A stretch of DNA of 39,713 nucleotides, taken from Lysinibacillus parviboronicapiens. GTDB lineage: Bacteria > Bacillota > Bacilli > Bacillales_A > Planococcaceae. The position numbers were made by a program, and so were the translations under genes. Numbering within the stretch: the stretch's first letter is position 1; each line of letters opens with the position of its first letter. The notes beneath the pieces were generated by a model. It saw nothing but the letters and a program-made list of their open reading frames with translations. It had not been told where the DNA came from and searched no databases. The DNA lies in contig NZ_PYWI01000033.1 in NCBI RefSeq assembly GCF_003049575.1, positions 1 through 39,713 of the forward strand, written 5' to 3'. This document shows, piece after piece, positions 14,584 to 23,112 of this stretch.

Positions 14584-15519
14584 TTATTGAGAAACGCCAA
14601 ATAACCCTTCCATACTTAAGTAACGCTCTCCATTATCAGGCGCTATACAAAGAACTCGTTTACCAGGACCTAACTTGCGCGCTTTTTGAATCGCTGTCCA
14701 TACTGCTGCCCCTGAAGAAGGCCCCACTAAAATCCCTTCCAATCTTGCTAAATCACGCGTTGTTTGCAATGCATTTTCATCTGTTACTTGTACAATCTCA
14801 TCATAAACATCCGTATTTAAAATGGGGGGAATGAATCCTGGACTTGTGCCTACGAGTTTATGTTGGCCTGGTTGCCCGCCTGAGAGTACCGGAGAACCCT
14901 TTGGCTCAACAACAATCACTTCTAGATTCGGCAATTTTTCTTTTAATACCTCACCCGTTCCGGTAATTGTACCGCCTGTTCCAGCAGTAGCAACAAAGAC
15001 ATCTAATCTACCCGCTGTTTGTTTTAGAATTTCTGGCGCAGTTGTAATTCGATGAATTGCTGGATTTGCTGGATTTTCGAACTGTTGCGGAACAAAGCTG
15101 TTTTCTATTTGGCTATGTAATGCAAGCGCTTTTTTTACAGCCCCCGGCATTTTTTCGATAGCAGGAGTCAAAATAACTTGTGCACCATAGGCTTTTAATA
15201 GGGATATTCGTTCTTGCGTCATATTATCAGGCATAACAAAAATTGCTTTATATCCTTTAGCAGCAGCATTCATTGCTAGCCCAATACCTGTGTTACCACT
15301 AGTGGGCTCAATAATCGTAGCGCCTTTTTTGATTAATCCTTGACGCTCAGCTTCTTGTATTAAAGAATAGGCTGCGCGGTCTTTTACGCTACCACTTGGA
15401 TTAAAATACTCCAATTTAACAAGGACTTCTGCACACCTTTCGTCTACAAGTTGATGTAATCGAACGATTGGCGTATTGCCAACCAAATCTAAAATAGATT
15501 TATATAATATATTTTTCAT
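14584..15519 (-). CDS. cysK: Cysteine synthase A (O-acetylserine sulfhydrylase)
   Basis: The 311-residue PLP enzyme makes L-cysteine from O-acetylserine and sulfide in the cytosol. The PLP lysine is K46 in NPSGSVKDRAA, the substrate loop is EPTSGNTG at 71-78, and the phosphate cup is GTGGT at 180-184. The length is standard for CysK. The ATG at 15519 follows TTGGAAGTGATTAG. It is a single-gene unit, divergent from the thioredoxin-like gene at 15761, with about 240 bases between. No T-box or S-box is seen upstream, although the S-box/yezD unit at 1.1 kb shows that the strain uses SAM control elsewhere. CymR-type control cannot be judged by eye. Confidence 0.96.
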   Translation of the reverse strand: MKNILYKSILDLVGNTPIVRLHQLVDERCAEVLVKLEYFNPSGSVKDRAAYSLIQEAERQGLIKKGATIIEPTSGNTGIGLAMNAAAKGYKAIFVMPDNMTQERISLLKAYGAQVILTPAIEKMPGAVKKALALHSQIENSFVPQQFENPANPAIHRITTAPEILKQTAGRLDVFVATAGTGGTITGTGEVLKEKLPNLEVIVVEPKGSPVLSGGQPGQHKLVGTSPGFIPPILNTDVYDEIVQVTDENALQTTRDLARLEGILVGPSSGAAVWTAIQKARKLGPGKRVLCIAPDNGERYLSMEGLFGVSQ

Positions 15520-15760
15520 CTAATCACTTCCAATTTATTATTTTACTTAACTTAATTACATCTCTTTCAAATAAGGATAAAACTATTCTTACTTGTTTAC
15601 AAGGTATTAGAACATAATTGTTCGAAAATTATATCTATTTAATGGGATTTCATAAATTCAATTCTATAGTATCAAGATTAAATACTTACTTGAAATATAA
15701 AATAACATTATGCGAATATGCTATTATTAGAAAAAAACAGTTTAATAAGGAGATTTTTAA

Positions 15761-16078
15761 ATGGAAAATTTACAATCGATTGAACAATTTGAAGAACTAA
15801 AAAAGGGTGAACATACGATATTTGTTTTTTCAGCAGATTGGTGTGTAGATTGTCGTGTCATTGAGCCTATACTACCTGCAATAGAAGAAAATTATGCTAA
15901 TTATCGTTTTGTTAAAATCGACCGCGATCAATTCATCGATCTATGTATCGAATTAGATGTCTATGGTATTCCAAGCTTTCTTGCTTACGATAGAGGGTAT
16001 GAAGTTGGCAGATTTGTTAGTAAGGACCGCAAAACACAACAAGAAATCGAAGCTTTTATGGATGGATTAAAAGCATAA
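15761..16078 (+). CDS. Thioredoxin-like protein (YtpP-type)
   Basis: The 105-residue protein has one thioredoxin fold with active site WCVDC (Cys28, Cys31), followed by PILPAIEENY and the cis-proline loop YGIPSFL. Apart from the unusual CVDC pair, the pattern matches the bacillar YtpP-like family of thiol-disulfide proteins. AAGGAG stands 9 bases before the ATG. It is cytosolic (no signal peptide) and divergent from cysK. Its partner is unknown. Confidence 0.9.
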   Translation: MENLQSIEQFEELKKGEHTIFVFSADWCVDCRVIEPILPAIEENYANYRFVKIDRDQFIDLCIELDVYGIPSFLAYDRGYEVGRFVSKDRKTQQEIEAFMDGLKA

Positions 16079-16657
16079 TTTACTTAGAAATCTAATCTCG
16101 GCGTATATGCTAGCGAGCACTGAAAAAACTCCCCAAAAAGGAAATATCAATTTGTTAGGAGTTGCCTATTTTTGCATGTTGAGTATGTCGGAGATGCCCT
16201 TCTTATAATCGTTTCAACAATAGTAAAGAAAAGGCTAGCATAGGCGGTGGTTAAGATGGAGTCACAAGTATATCGTGTTTTGATGATAGTGGCTTCTATA
16301 GTTATTGTTATGCCTAAAATAACCAAACATAAAGAGCAGCTAAACAAGAAAACGGCTCGCTATCAAGAATTTTTATCATGGCGAGCCTTTTCTAATAGGG
16401 CATCACCGCATGACAGTAGATGGTCGTTTCAACGACTACTTATCACGTCATGCCAAACCAAACCACTATAGAAAGCGAAGCTACTCTCAACGTAAGATGT
16501 GTTAAAATCACTATGGTATCGAGGGTAACTTCGCTATTGCTCGTTCTTAACAGGGCTGTGCAACTCGGTGGAAATTTTCGCCAAGCTGAATTTAGCGCAG
16601 TTTTAAAAAAAACTCTAGTGCGTGCATTTTAGCTTTCAATCCGTTGTAAAGTACCAT
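16079..16657. other. Intergenic stretch with hairpins, no supported gene
   Basis: No convincing gene is visible. A possible 72-codon frame at 16256-16471 starts with a hydrophobic stretch after GGTGGTTAAG, but it crosses a terminator-like hairpin and ends in disordered sequence. A second imperfect inverted repeat spans about 16471-16536, with AGCGAAGCTACTCTC facing GAGGGTAACTTCGCT. The tract reads like a decayed insertion. Confidence 0.45.
16353..16395 (+). terminator. Terminator-like hairpin in the 16 kb gap
   Basis: GGCTCGC and GCGAGCC pair across a 20-base loop that itself pairs partly (ATCAAGA/TATCATG region), followed by TTTTCT. No intact gene ends here. Confidence 0.45.
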
Positions 16658-17257
16658 TTATAAACGGAGGCTTGTCATGAGTTGTGTGACAAGTGGTTTC
16701 CCTAATTCTTCCAATGTTACATCATCTAGTTGTAATCCCCAGTAATAAATGGCTCCCATCAAGCATTGGACAATCATCTGAAAAAACACCTTCGTGGACT
16801 CAACGTTTCGAATGGAACTATCTTCTTTTCCTTCTTCAATGATTTGGCGCAGAATTACATACAGTTTACGGTTCTCATTTGTGAAAAAAGTATGCTCATT
16901 ACTAATGATGGCTGCGGAGTAAATGACACGCATTAAATCCTTGCCCATCTCTTTTTCAATACAACGAAATACAGCAAGACAGAAGGCTTCCAATCGTTCT
17001 ATTGCTAAAGTGTTTTGTTGCTTTATTTCCTCGTAGATATGAAGATATTTTTCATCCATTTCCATAAAACGCATCATGAAAATACTTGATTTAGAAGGGA
17101 AATGTTGATAAAAAGACCCCTTGGATGTTTTACTCTCCTTGACAATTCGATCCACCGAAACGTTATCGTAACCTAGGGTTTTAAATAAATCGAGTGCTAC
17201 GGTCATGATATGAAGTTGTGTTTGAAGACCTTTTGTTGTTTTATTTTCTAAATCCAT
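16658..17257 (-). CDS. TetR/AcrR family regulator of the ketone-body operon (inferred)
   Basis: The 199-residue product has an N-terminal TetR helix-turn-helix: ALDLFKTLGYDNVSVDRIV followed by the recognition part KGSFYQHFPSKSSIF. An all-helical ligand-binding C-terminal domain follows. It is transcribed away from scoA, with 105 bases between the two starts. The divergent region holds a palindrome (17322-17346) overlapping the scoA -10 box, so it probably represses the operon and is released by a CoA thioester or short-chain acid; the ligand is not known. The start at 17257 is preceded by AAGGAG at about 8 bases. Confidence 0.88.
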   Translation of the reverse strand: MDLENKTTKGLQTQLHIMTVALDLFKTLGYDNVSVDRIVKESKTSKGSFYQHFPSKSSIFMMRFMEMDEKYLHIYEEIKQQNTLAIERLEAFCLAVFRCIEKEMGKDLMRVIYSAAIISNEHTFFTNENRKLYVILRQIIEEGKEDSSIRNVESTKVFFQMIVQCLMGAIYYWGLQLDDVTLEELGKPLVTQLMTSLRL

Positions 17258-17295
17258 TAGTCTGTGCTCCTTAATGAAAAAATATTCAGAAATAT

Positions 17296-17324
17296 TTGAC
17301 TATAACCTAACCTCATTATATCAT
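17296..17324 (+). promoter_or_regulatory. Promoter of the scoA operon
   Basis: TTGACT at 17296-17301 and TATCAT at 17319-17324 are separated by 17 bases. The start point would lie inside the palindromic operator that follows. Confidence 0.6.
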
Positions 17325-17346
17325 TAGACTGTAGTCTAGTCTAATG
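17322..17346. promoter_or_regulatory. Palindromic operator, likely TetR-regulator site
   Basis: CATTAGACT and AGTCTAATG form 9-base perfect arms around GTAGTCT; AGACT-GT-AGTCT nests inside. A further half CCTCATTA lies at 17311-17318, matching the extended right arm TAATGAGG. The site covers the end of the -10 box and the start point, a typical position for a repressor. Confidence 0.7.
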
Positions 17347-17362
17347 AGGTGGGGTGATAAAA

Positions 17363-18049
17363 ATGGAAAAGCTGAGAAAGGCGGAAGAACTAGCACCTTT
17401 GTTTAAAGATTCTATGCGTTTGTTAGTCGGGGGTTTTGGCATTTCAGGTACACCGTTAACTTTGTTAGATGCTGTTGCGCAGTTTGACACAGGAAATTAT
17501 GAGGTTGTCAGCAATAATCTTGGGGATGACGGGAAAGGGCTCCATAAAGTGTTCGAGGCAGGAAAAATCGATAAAGCCATTGGATCGTTTTTCACGATTA
17601 ACAAAGAAGCTATTATGGCTTGGTCAATGGGGCAATTAAAAATTGATTTAATACCACAGGGAACTTTAGCAGAGGCAATTCGCTGTGGGGGTGCTGGCAT
17701 TGGTGGTTTTTATACACCAACTGCTGTCGGGACACGACTAGCAGAAGGAAAAGAAGTGCGTGAAATTGATGGCGTTCGTTATTTATTTGAGAAAGCCATC
17801 AAAGGGGATATCGCCCTCATTAAAGCAGCGAAAGCCGATAAAGCAGGCAATCTGGTGTATCACACGACTGCAAGAAACTTTAACCCGATAATGGCCACTG
17901 CCGCTGAAGTAGTCATTGTGGAAGTGGATGAAATCGTTGAAATTGGGGAGCTAAGCCCTGAAGAAATTGTCACACCACACATCTTTGTAGATTACGTAAT
18001 TGAAAGTAAATACATCAAACAAGGGGGGACCTATGTTGAAGCCAAATAG
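17363..18049 (+). CDS. scoA: 3-oxoacid CoA-transferase subunit A
   Basis: This 228-residue subunit of a heterodimeric class I CoA transferase acts with ScoB to move CoA from a donor such as succinyl-CoA to acetoacetate. Family marks are VGGFGISGTPLTLLDAV (the GGFG-type glycine loop), NNLGDDGKGL, GGAGIGGFYTPTAVGT and NPIMATAAE. The ATG at 17363 has GGGGTGA 5 bases upstream; a GTG three codons earlier overlaps it. It is the first gene of the operon under the palindromic operator. Its stop overlaps the scoB start by 17 bases, suggesting coupled translation of the two subunits. Confidence 0.95.
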   Translation: MEKLRKAEELAPLFKDSMRLLVGGFGISGTPLTLLDAVAQFDTGNYEVVSNNLGDDGKGLHKVFEAGKIDKAIGSFFTINKEAIMAWSMGQLKIDLIPQGTLAEAIRCGGAGIGGFYTPTAVGTRLAEGKEVREIDGVRYLFEKAIKGDIALIKAAKADKAGNLVYHTTARNFNPIMATAAEVVIVEVDEIVEIGELSPEEIVTPHIFVDYVIESKYIKQGGTYVEAK

Positions 18050-18677
18050 TCGAGAAATAATTGCAAAGCGTATTGCAGGTGAGCTAAAAGACGGCGATGT
18101 AGTAAATCTAGGTGTAGGAATTCCAACGCTTGTTTCGAAATATCTTGAAGATAAAAAGATTTATTTACAAACTGAAAATGGCTTAATCGGCATGGGCCCA
18201 CCACCGAATGACCATGAACAGGACATAGATTTAATCGATGCCAGCAAAGCTCCTGTGACAATAACACCCGAAGCATCATTTTTTGATAGCGCTTTCTCGT
18301 TTGCAATGATTCGAGGGAAACACGTTGATGTCGCCGTTCTAGGAACACTGGAGGTTGACCGTTATGGTGAGATTGCGAACTGGTCTGTGCCGAATCAACC
18401 AATCTTAGGTGTCGGTGGCGCGATGGACTTGGTCGCTGGAGCGAAAAAAGTAATCGTGGCAAGTACTCTTTTTACAAAAGATGGTTCGTCTAAATTAGTG
18501 GAATCCTTAACGCTAGATTCTAGCGGTGAACGCCGTGTTCATCAATTTGTGACTGAGTATGCGAACTTTATATTCCAAGATGGTGAGATTTTCATCAAGG
18601 ATATTTATGGTGATTTAACATTTGAAGAATTAGAATCACGCATTGGCTTACCGTTAAGACGAAAAATAACTATCTAA
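18033..18677 (+). CDS. scoB: 3-oxoacid CoA-transferase subunit B
   Basis: The 214-residue subunit carries the catalytic glutamate in LQTENGLIGMGP, which forms the covalent glutamyl-CoA intermediate. VVNLGVGIPTLVSKYL near residue 25 and the VPNQPILGVGGAMDLVAGA block are further family marks. The ATG at 18033 is preceded by AAGGGGGG and lies inside the end of scoA. The permease starts 16 bases after the stop. With ScoA it activates acetoacetate to acetoacetyl-CoA, as in the B. subtilis yxjC-scoA-scoB-yxjF cluster. Confidence 0.95.
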   Translation: MLKPNSREIIAKRIAGELKDGDVVNLGVGIPTLVSKYLEDKKIYLQTENGLIGMGPPPNDHEQDIDLIDASKAPVTITPEASFFDSAFSFAMIRGKHVDVAVLGTLEVDRYGEIANWSVPNQPILGVGGAMDLVAGAKKVIVASTLFTKDGSSKLVESLTLDSSGERRVHQFVTEYANFIFQDGEIFIKDIYGDLTFEELESRIGLPLRRKITI

Positions 18678-18693
18678 TTGAAGGAGGAAGCGT

Positions 18694-20004
18694 ATGTGGA
18701 GTTTGATTACGATTACGATTTCTTTAATTCTATTAATCGTATTAGCACTAAGAGGATTTAGTATTATCATCATCGCTCCTGTCGTAAGCTTATTCGTCAT
18801 GGTGACGAATGGATTTCCAGTTTTAGAGACGTACCAAGAAACATATATGACAGGGTTTATCGGCTATGTTCGAAATTATTTCCTTATTTTTTTATTTGCA
18901 GCGATGTTTGGTAAGCTTATGGATGATAGTGGTGCGGCTCGTCAAATCGCCAATCTTTTACTTCGAATTATCGGAAAAGATAGTAAATATAAAGTGTTAG
19001 TTGCGATTATGGTTATCTGTGCGTTCTTAACGTATGGTGGTATAAGTCTATTCGTCGTTATTTTCGCAGTATTACCAATCGCGAAACCGTTATTCAAAGA
19101 GTTAGATATTCCGTGGCATCTATTCATGGCCTCATTTTTTACAGGGATTGGGACCTTTACAATGACGATGTTACCAGGAACTCCTTCTGTACAGAACATT
19201 ATCCCAACAAAGTATCTTGGGACAACCGTTACAGCGGCTCCATTACTTGGGATTATCGCAGCGGTGTTCGTCATTGCGATTAACTTATGGTACATGAAGT
19301 TTGCGTTAAAACGTTCAGAACAACGCAAGGAAACGTATGCAGGTATGACAAACCCAGATAAAGATGGCACAGAAGGCATCAAGGATATCTACGAGGGGCG
19401 TGCATTACCAAATGCGATTGTAAGTTTAATTCCGCCAGTTGCTTTGTTGCTTGCCCTAAATATCTTTAAGGTTGAAATCATTTACACGTTGATGGGCGTT
19501 GTAGTATTAGCGACCGTATTGTTCTGGAAGTATATTGAAATCAAGAAAAATACACTGAACGAAGGGGCTGTATCGGCGGTACTGCCAATTATCAATACGA
19601 GTGCTGACGTTGGTTATGGCTCGGTCATTGCGATTACAACAGGTTTCGGTATCTTCAATGAAGCGATGGCGCAAATTCCGGGCAGTCCACTGATTTCACT
19701 GTTCTTAGCCACAACGGCACTTGCAGGAATCACGGGGTCTTCAAGTGGTGGACTTGGGATTGCAATGGAAGCGCTATCATCTACTTATCTGAAAATGGGA
19801 TTAAATCCAGATGCGATGCATAGGGTAGCGGCTATTGCGTCGGGTGGTCTAGATTCACTACCACATAATGGTGCCGTTATTACGATTTTAGTAGCTTCAA
19901 AGTTAACACATAAAGATGCTTACAAGCATATCTTTGCGGTTTCTGTGATTGCACCATTAATTGCAAGTATTCCAATGCTAATCGCAGCCGTTTTATTATA
20001 CTAA
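18694..20004 (+). CDS. GntP-family permease (YxjC-like), probable short-chain acid importer
   Basis: The 436-residue polytopic membrane protein, with about 12 hydrophobic segments, belongs to the GntP (gluconate:H+ symporter) family. Typical stretches are MFGKLMDDSGAARQIAN, GISLFVVIFAVLPIAKPLFK, TMLPGTPSVQNIIPT and GGLDSLPHNGAVITIL. In B. subtilis the relative YxjC lies with scoAB and yxjF, so a keto or hydroxy acid is a better guess for the substrate than gluconate. AAGGAGG precedes the ATG. It is the third gene of the operon. Confidence 0.9.
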   Translation: MWSLITITISLILLIVLALRGFSIIIIAPVVSLFVMVTNGFPVLETYQETYMTGFIGYVRNYFLIFLFAAMFGKLMDDSGAARQIANLLLRIIGKDSKYKVLVAIMVICAFLTYGGISLFVVIFAVLPIAKPLFKELDIPWHLFMASFFTGIGTFTMTMLPGTPSVQNIIPTKYLGTTVTAAPLLGIIAAVFVIAINLWYMKFALKRSEQRKETYAGMTNPDKDGTEGIKDIYEGRALPNAIVSLIPPVALLLALNIFKVEIIYTLMGVVVLATVLFWKYIEIKKNTLNEGAVSAVLPIINTSADVGYGSVIAITTGFGIFNEAMAQIPGSPLISLFLATTALAGITGSSSGGLGIAMEALSSTYLKMGLNPDAMHRVAAIASGGLDSLPHNGAVITILVASKLTHKDAYKHIFAVSVIAPLIASIPMLIAAVLLY

Positions 20005-20023
20005 CTATTTAGGGGGAAGCTAG

Positions 20024-20980
20024 ATGATTCGAAAAATTGGGGTTATTGGTTCAGGAACAATGGGGTTTGGCATTGCATTTCAATTTATCACGAACGGAAT
20101 GCCTGTTATTTTACAGGATATTAACGAAGAATCTCTACAATTAGCGCGCGAAAAACTGAAAACCTACTTGAAGATTTTCAGAGAGGAGGGGACAGTATTT
20201 GAAGATGTAGATGAAACAATTATAGCACGCTTAACATGCACTACAAATATTGAAAAGCTCGCTGAGTGTGATTTGGTCATTGAGTCTGCAACAGAAAATC
20301 TTGCGCTCAAGCAGAAAATCTTCAAACAACTGGATGAGGTTTGCGCTGCACATACAATTTTAGCCTCAAATACGTCAAGTTTAAAACTTTCAGAAATTGT
20401 ACGTCATCTTGATAAGCGTAAGGATAAAGTGATGCTCACACATTTTTTTAATCCAGCGCATATTGTACCACTTGTGGAGCTGCTTAAGGGTCCTGATACA
20501 AAGCAAGAAACATACGATGAAGTGGATGCATTTATGAAAAAAATGGGCAAAGTGACGATTGAAGTTCGCCGTGAAGTGCCAGGTCTAGTTGTCAATCGTA
20601 TTCAGGTAGCATTAGCGCGAGAAGCCTTAGCTTTGTTAGAAGACGGCGTGGTGTCAGAGCAGGATTTAGAAAGTGCTATATTCGCAGGTCCAGGCTTCCG
20701 ATTTGCGTCGAGTGGTTTACTGAAGATTATGGATTTTGGCGGACTGGATATTTGGGGCATCGTATTGGATCAATTACAACCAGTGGTTGAATCGAAAGTT
20801 CGTTCGTTTAACGTGATTCATGATAAAACCGAACAAGGCAATCTAGGCGTCAAATCTTCTAAAGGTTTCTTTGACTATCCGGGAAAAGGCTTAGATGAAT
20901 ACGTAATCGAGCGAGATCGTTCATTGATTCAACAGCTAAAAACATTTCATAAAATTCAAAGGGGGATGGAGCATGCGTAA
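20024..20980 (+). CDS. 3-hydroxyacyl-CoA dehydrogenase (3-hydroxybutyryl-CoA type)
   Basis: A 318-residue NAD-dependent enzyme interconverting (S)-3-hydroxyacyl-CoA and 3-ketoacyl-CoA. The NAD loop GVIGSGTMGFGIA is at residues 6-18. The catalytic His is in THFFNPAHIVPLVE, and the C-terminal helical domain begins around VPGLVVNRIQVALAREALAL. The length fits the stand-alone short form rather than the fused FadB. AGGGGGAAG precedes the ATG. It overlaps the next gene by 8 bases. In the operon it would handle 3-hydroxybutyryl-CoA or longer homologues, broadening the substrate range beyond free 3-hydroxybutyrate. Confidence 0.94.
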   Translation: MIRKIGVIGSGTMGFGIAFQFITNGMPVILQDINEESLQLAREKLKTYLKIFREEGTVFEDVDETIIARLTCTTNIEKLAECDLVIESATENLALKQKIFKQLDEVCAAHTILASNTSSLKLSEIVRHLDKRKDKVMLTHFFNPAHIVPLVELLKGPDTKQETYDEVDAFMKKMGKVTIEVRREVPGLVVNRIQVALAREALALLEDGVVSEQDLESAIFAGPGFRFASSGLLKIMDFGGLDIWGIVLDQLQPVVESKVRSFNVIHDKTEQGNLGVKSSKGFFDYPGKGLDEYVIERDRSLIQQLKTFHKIQRGMEHA

Positions 20981-21719
20981 TATTTTAGTGACAGGTGCAG
21001 GCGGCGGTTTAGGCGCAGCGATGGTGGAGAAATTTGTTGCACAAGGAGATTATGTATTTGCCGCAGATTTAAAGATAGAAGCAGCTCAGGCAGTGGCAGA
21101 TTTATATCCAGGGAAGGTAGAGGCGATTGCGTTAGATGTTTCGAATACAATTTCTGTCCAACATGTTATAAATAGTATTTGTGAAAAACACGAACTTCAT
21201 GTGCTTGTCAATAATGCTGGGCTGCAATATCGTGCTAAAATTGAAGATTTTCCAGAAGATCAGTGGGATTTACTACAAAATGTCATGTTAAAAGGGCCAT
21301 TCTTAATGACGAAATACGTGTTCCCCTATATGAAAAAGCAACAACATGGGCGTATCGTCAATATTTCATCGGTTCATGGTGAACTGGCAACACCTGAAAA
21401 AGTGGCATATGTTGCAGCAAAGCACGGTGTCATTGGTTTAACACGTGTAGCAGCACTTGAAGGGGCAGCGCATGGAATTACGGTAAATGCCGTTCTACCA
21501 GGTCCGGTAAAAACACCTTTACTTGTGAAACAATTAAATGATCTGGAAGAGAGCAGAGGCATGTCAGAAGCCGAGGCATTAAATGAAATTGTGTATCCGA
21601 AGCAAGCGATGCAACGTTTTATTACAGCTGAAGAAATTGCAGACATTGTCTATTTCATTTCTTCGAAGCATGCAACGGGTATTACTGGCGAAGCACTGAA
21701 TGTTTCAGGTGGTATGTAA
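20973..21719 (+). CDS. 3-hydroxybutyrate dehydrogenase-like SDR (YxjF-like)
   Basis: The 248-residue classical short-chain dehydrogenase has the NAD loop GAGGGLGAAM near residue 8, the NNAG strand (VLVNNAGLQY), the catalytic Ser in NISSVHG and the YVAAK pair. GPVKTPLLVKQLNDLEE and the terminal GITGEALNVSGGM are typical of D-3-hydroxybutyrate dehydrogenases. It would oxidise 3-hydroxybutyrate to acetoacetate, which ScoAB then activates. AAGGGGGATGG stands before the ATG, which overlaps the previous stop. It is the fifth gene of the operon. Confidence 0.92.
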   Translation: MRNILVTGAGGGLGAAMVEKFVAQGDYVFAADLKIEAAQAVADLYPGKVEAIALDVSNTISVQHVINSICEKHELHVLVNNAGLQYRAKIEDFPEDQWDLLQNVMLKGPFLMTKYVFPYMKKQQHGRIVNISSVHGELATPEKVAYVAAKHGVIGLTRVAALEGAAHGITVNAVLPGPVKTPLLVKQLNDLEESRGMSEAEALNEIVYPKQAMQRFITAEEIADIVYFISSKHATGITGEALNVSGGM

Positions 21720-21737
21720 AAAAAGGGGGATTGAATC

Positions 21738-22919
21738 ATGTCGACATATATTGTAAATGGTAGTAGAACGGCATTTGGTACTTTTGGGGGTGCCTTTGCG
21801 AATACAACTGATATTGATCTTGGTGTTGTCGTTGTTAAAGAAGCATTACAGCGTTCAGGGGTGGAAGCAACTCAGATTGAAGAAATCGTCTTTGGTAATG
21901 TCATACAAACAACAAGTGCCTCATCATACTTAGCGCGTCACATCGGCTTAAAAAGTGGGTTATCGCAAGAAAGTACAGCTCTTACAGTAAACCGTCTATG
22001 TGGCTCGGGCTTACAAGCGATTGTCTCCGCTGCACAGGAAATTGAACTGGGCAATGTGCAAGCAGTAATTGCGGGGGGGACAGAAAATATGAGCCAAGCA
22101 CCTCAAGTATTACGTGGTACACGCTTTGGATCACCCAATCAAGCACCAGTGGTAGAAGATATGTTGTGGGCGACTTTATACGATGAGGTTGCAGGCTGTG
22201 GTATGGGGATGACAGCTGAAAACTTAGCGGAGAAATACGCAATATCACGCGAACAACAGGATGAATTCTCCTACAATTCACATAAACGGGCAGCTGAGGC
22301 TCGTCGTTCTGGCCGTTTTGCCGAGGAAATTGCACCAGTATTGGTGAAAACACGTAAAGGTATGGTGGAAATAACGGAGGATGAGCATATCCGCGAAGAA
22401 ATTTCGATGGAAGCCCTAGCAAAACTAAAACCAGCATTTAAAAAAGATGGATCGGTATCAGCGGGGAACGCGAGTGGTATTAATGACGGCGCCGCAGCAA
22501 TTGTCCTTGTATCAGAAGCTTTCTTACAGGAGCATCAGTTACAGCCATTAGCAAAAATCGTCGCTTCTGCAACGGCAGGTGTCGATCCAACGATCATGGG
22601 AATTGGTCCAGCTCCAGCGATTCGTAAAGTATTGAAAAAAGTAAATTTAACAGTAGAGGATATCGGTTTATTTGAACTCAATGAAGCATTCGCAGCACAG
22701 TCATTAGCCGTTTTAAAGGAATTAGGCATTAATCAAGAAAAAGTGAATGTCAATGGCGGGGCAGTAGCACTGGGGCATCCAGTTGGGGCAAGTGGTGCGC
22801 GTATTACTTACTCGCTGGCATTAGAGATGCAAAAACGAGGCGTTCAATACGGCATAGCGAGCTTATGCATCGGTGGCGGACAAGGGATTGCTATGTTACT
22901 AGAAAATCCAGCGTTGTAG
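21738..22919 (+). CDS. Acetyl-CoA acetyltransferase (thiolase)
   Basis: The 393-residue thiolase cleaves acetoacetyl-CoA to two acetyl-CoA, the last step of the pathway. The nucleophile is Cys88 in NRLCGSGLQA; the catalytic His is in GHPVGASGARI, and the second Cys is in LCIGGGQGIA. The length is standard. AAAAGGGGG precedes the ATG by 9 bases and the gap to the SDR gene is 18 bases. It is the final operon gene. No clean terminator is seen immediately after; the nearest strong hairpin is inside the MITE at 23149. Confidence 0.96.
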   Translation: MSTYIVNGSRTAFGTFGGAFANTTDIDLGVVVVKEALQRSGVEATQIEEIVFGNVIQTTSASSYLARHIGLKSGLSQESTALTVNRLCGSGLQAIVSAAQEIELGNVQAVIAGGTENMSQAPQVLRGTRFGSPNQAPVVEDMLWATLYDEVAGCGMGMTAENLAEKYAISREQQDEFSYNSHKRAAEARRSGRFAEEIAPVLVKTRKGMVEITEDEHIREEISMEALAKLKPAFKKDGSVSAGNASGINDGAAAIVLVSEAFLQEHQLQPLAKIVASATAGVDPTIMGIGPAPAIRKVLKKVNLTVEDIGLFELNEAFAAQSLAVLKELGINQEKVNVNGGAVALGHPVGASGARITYSLALEMQKRGVQYGIASLCIGGGQGIAMLLENPAL

Positions 22920-23112
22920 TGTGGATTTACATGGCTTAGGGTTATCTAGCAATGCTTAGTAGCAGGAGAACTTTTTTAGCTTTACTGTGAATGAATGGTG
23001 TGGCAACTATACACATACATGATTGCTAATCACTTAAAGTCGTGAGCGAATTGTGAGCAAACGCAAAAGTAGTAGTATTTCTTCATTTGATAGAATTTTA
23101 TTATTAATAGTA

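Noticed and set aside
15520..15760. Possible T-box or S-box upstream of cysK
   Set aside because: No T-box sequence or S-box core is visible on either strand.
15618..15800. 60-codon plus-strand frame upstream of the thioredoxin-like gene
   Set aside because: It is in AT-rich upstream DNA, overlaps the real start in another frame and lacks a ribosome binding site.
16256..16471. 72-codon plus-strand frame starting with a hydrophobic stretch
   Set aside because: A terminator-like hairpin crosses it and its second half has no protein-like character; kept only as a note in the gap entry.
18031..18462. 143-codon minus-strand frame within scoB
   Set aside because: It is a shadow of scoB, whose family and catalytic residue are unmistakable.
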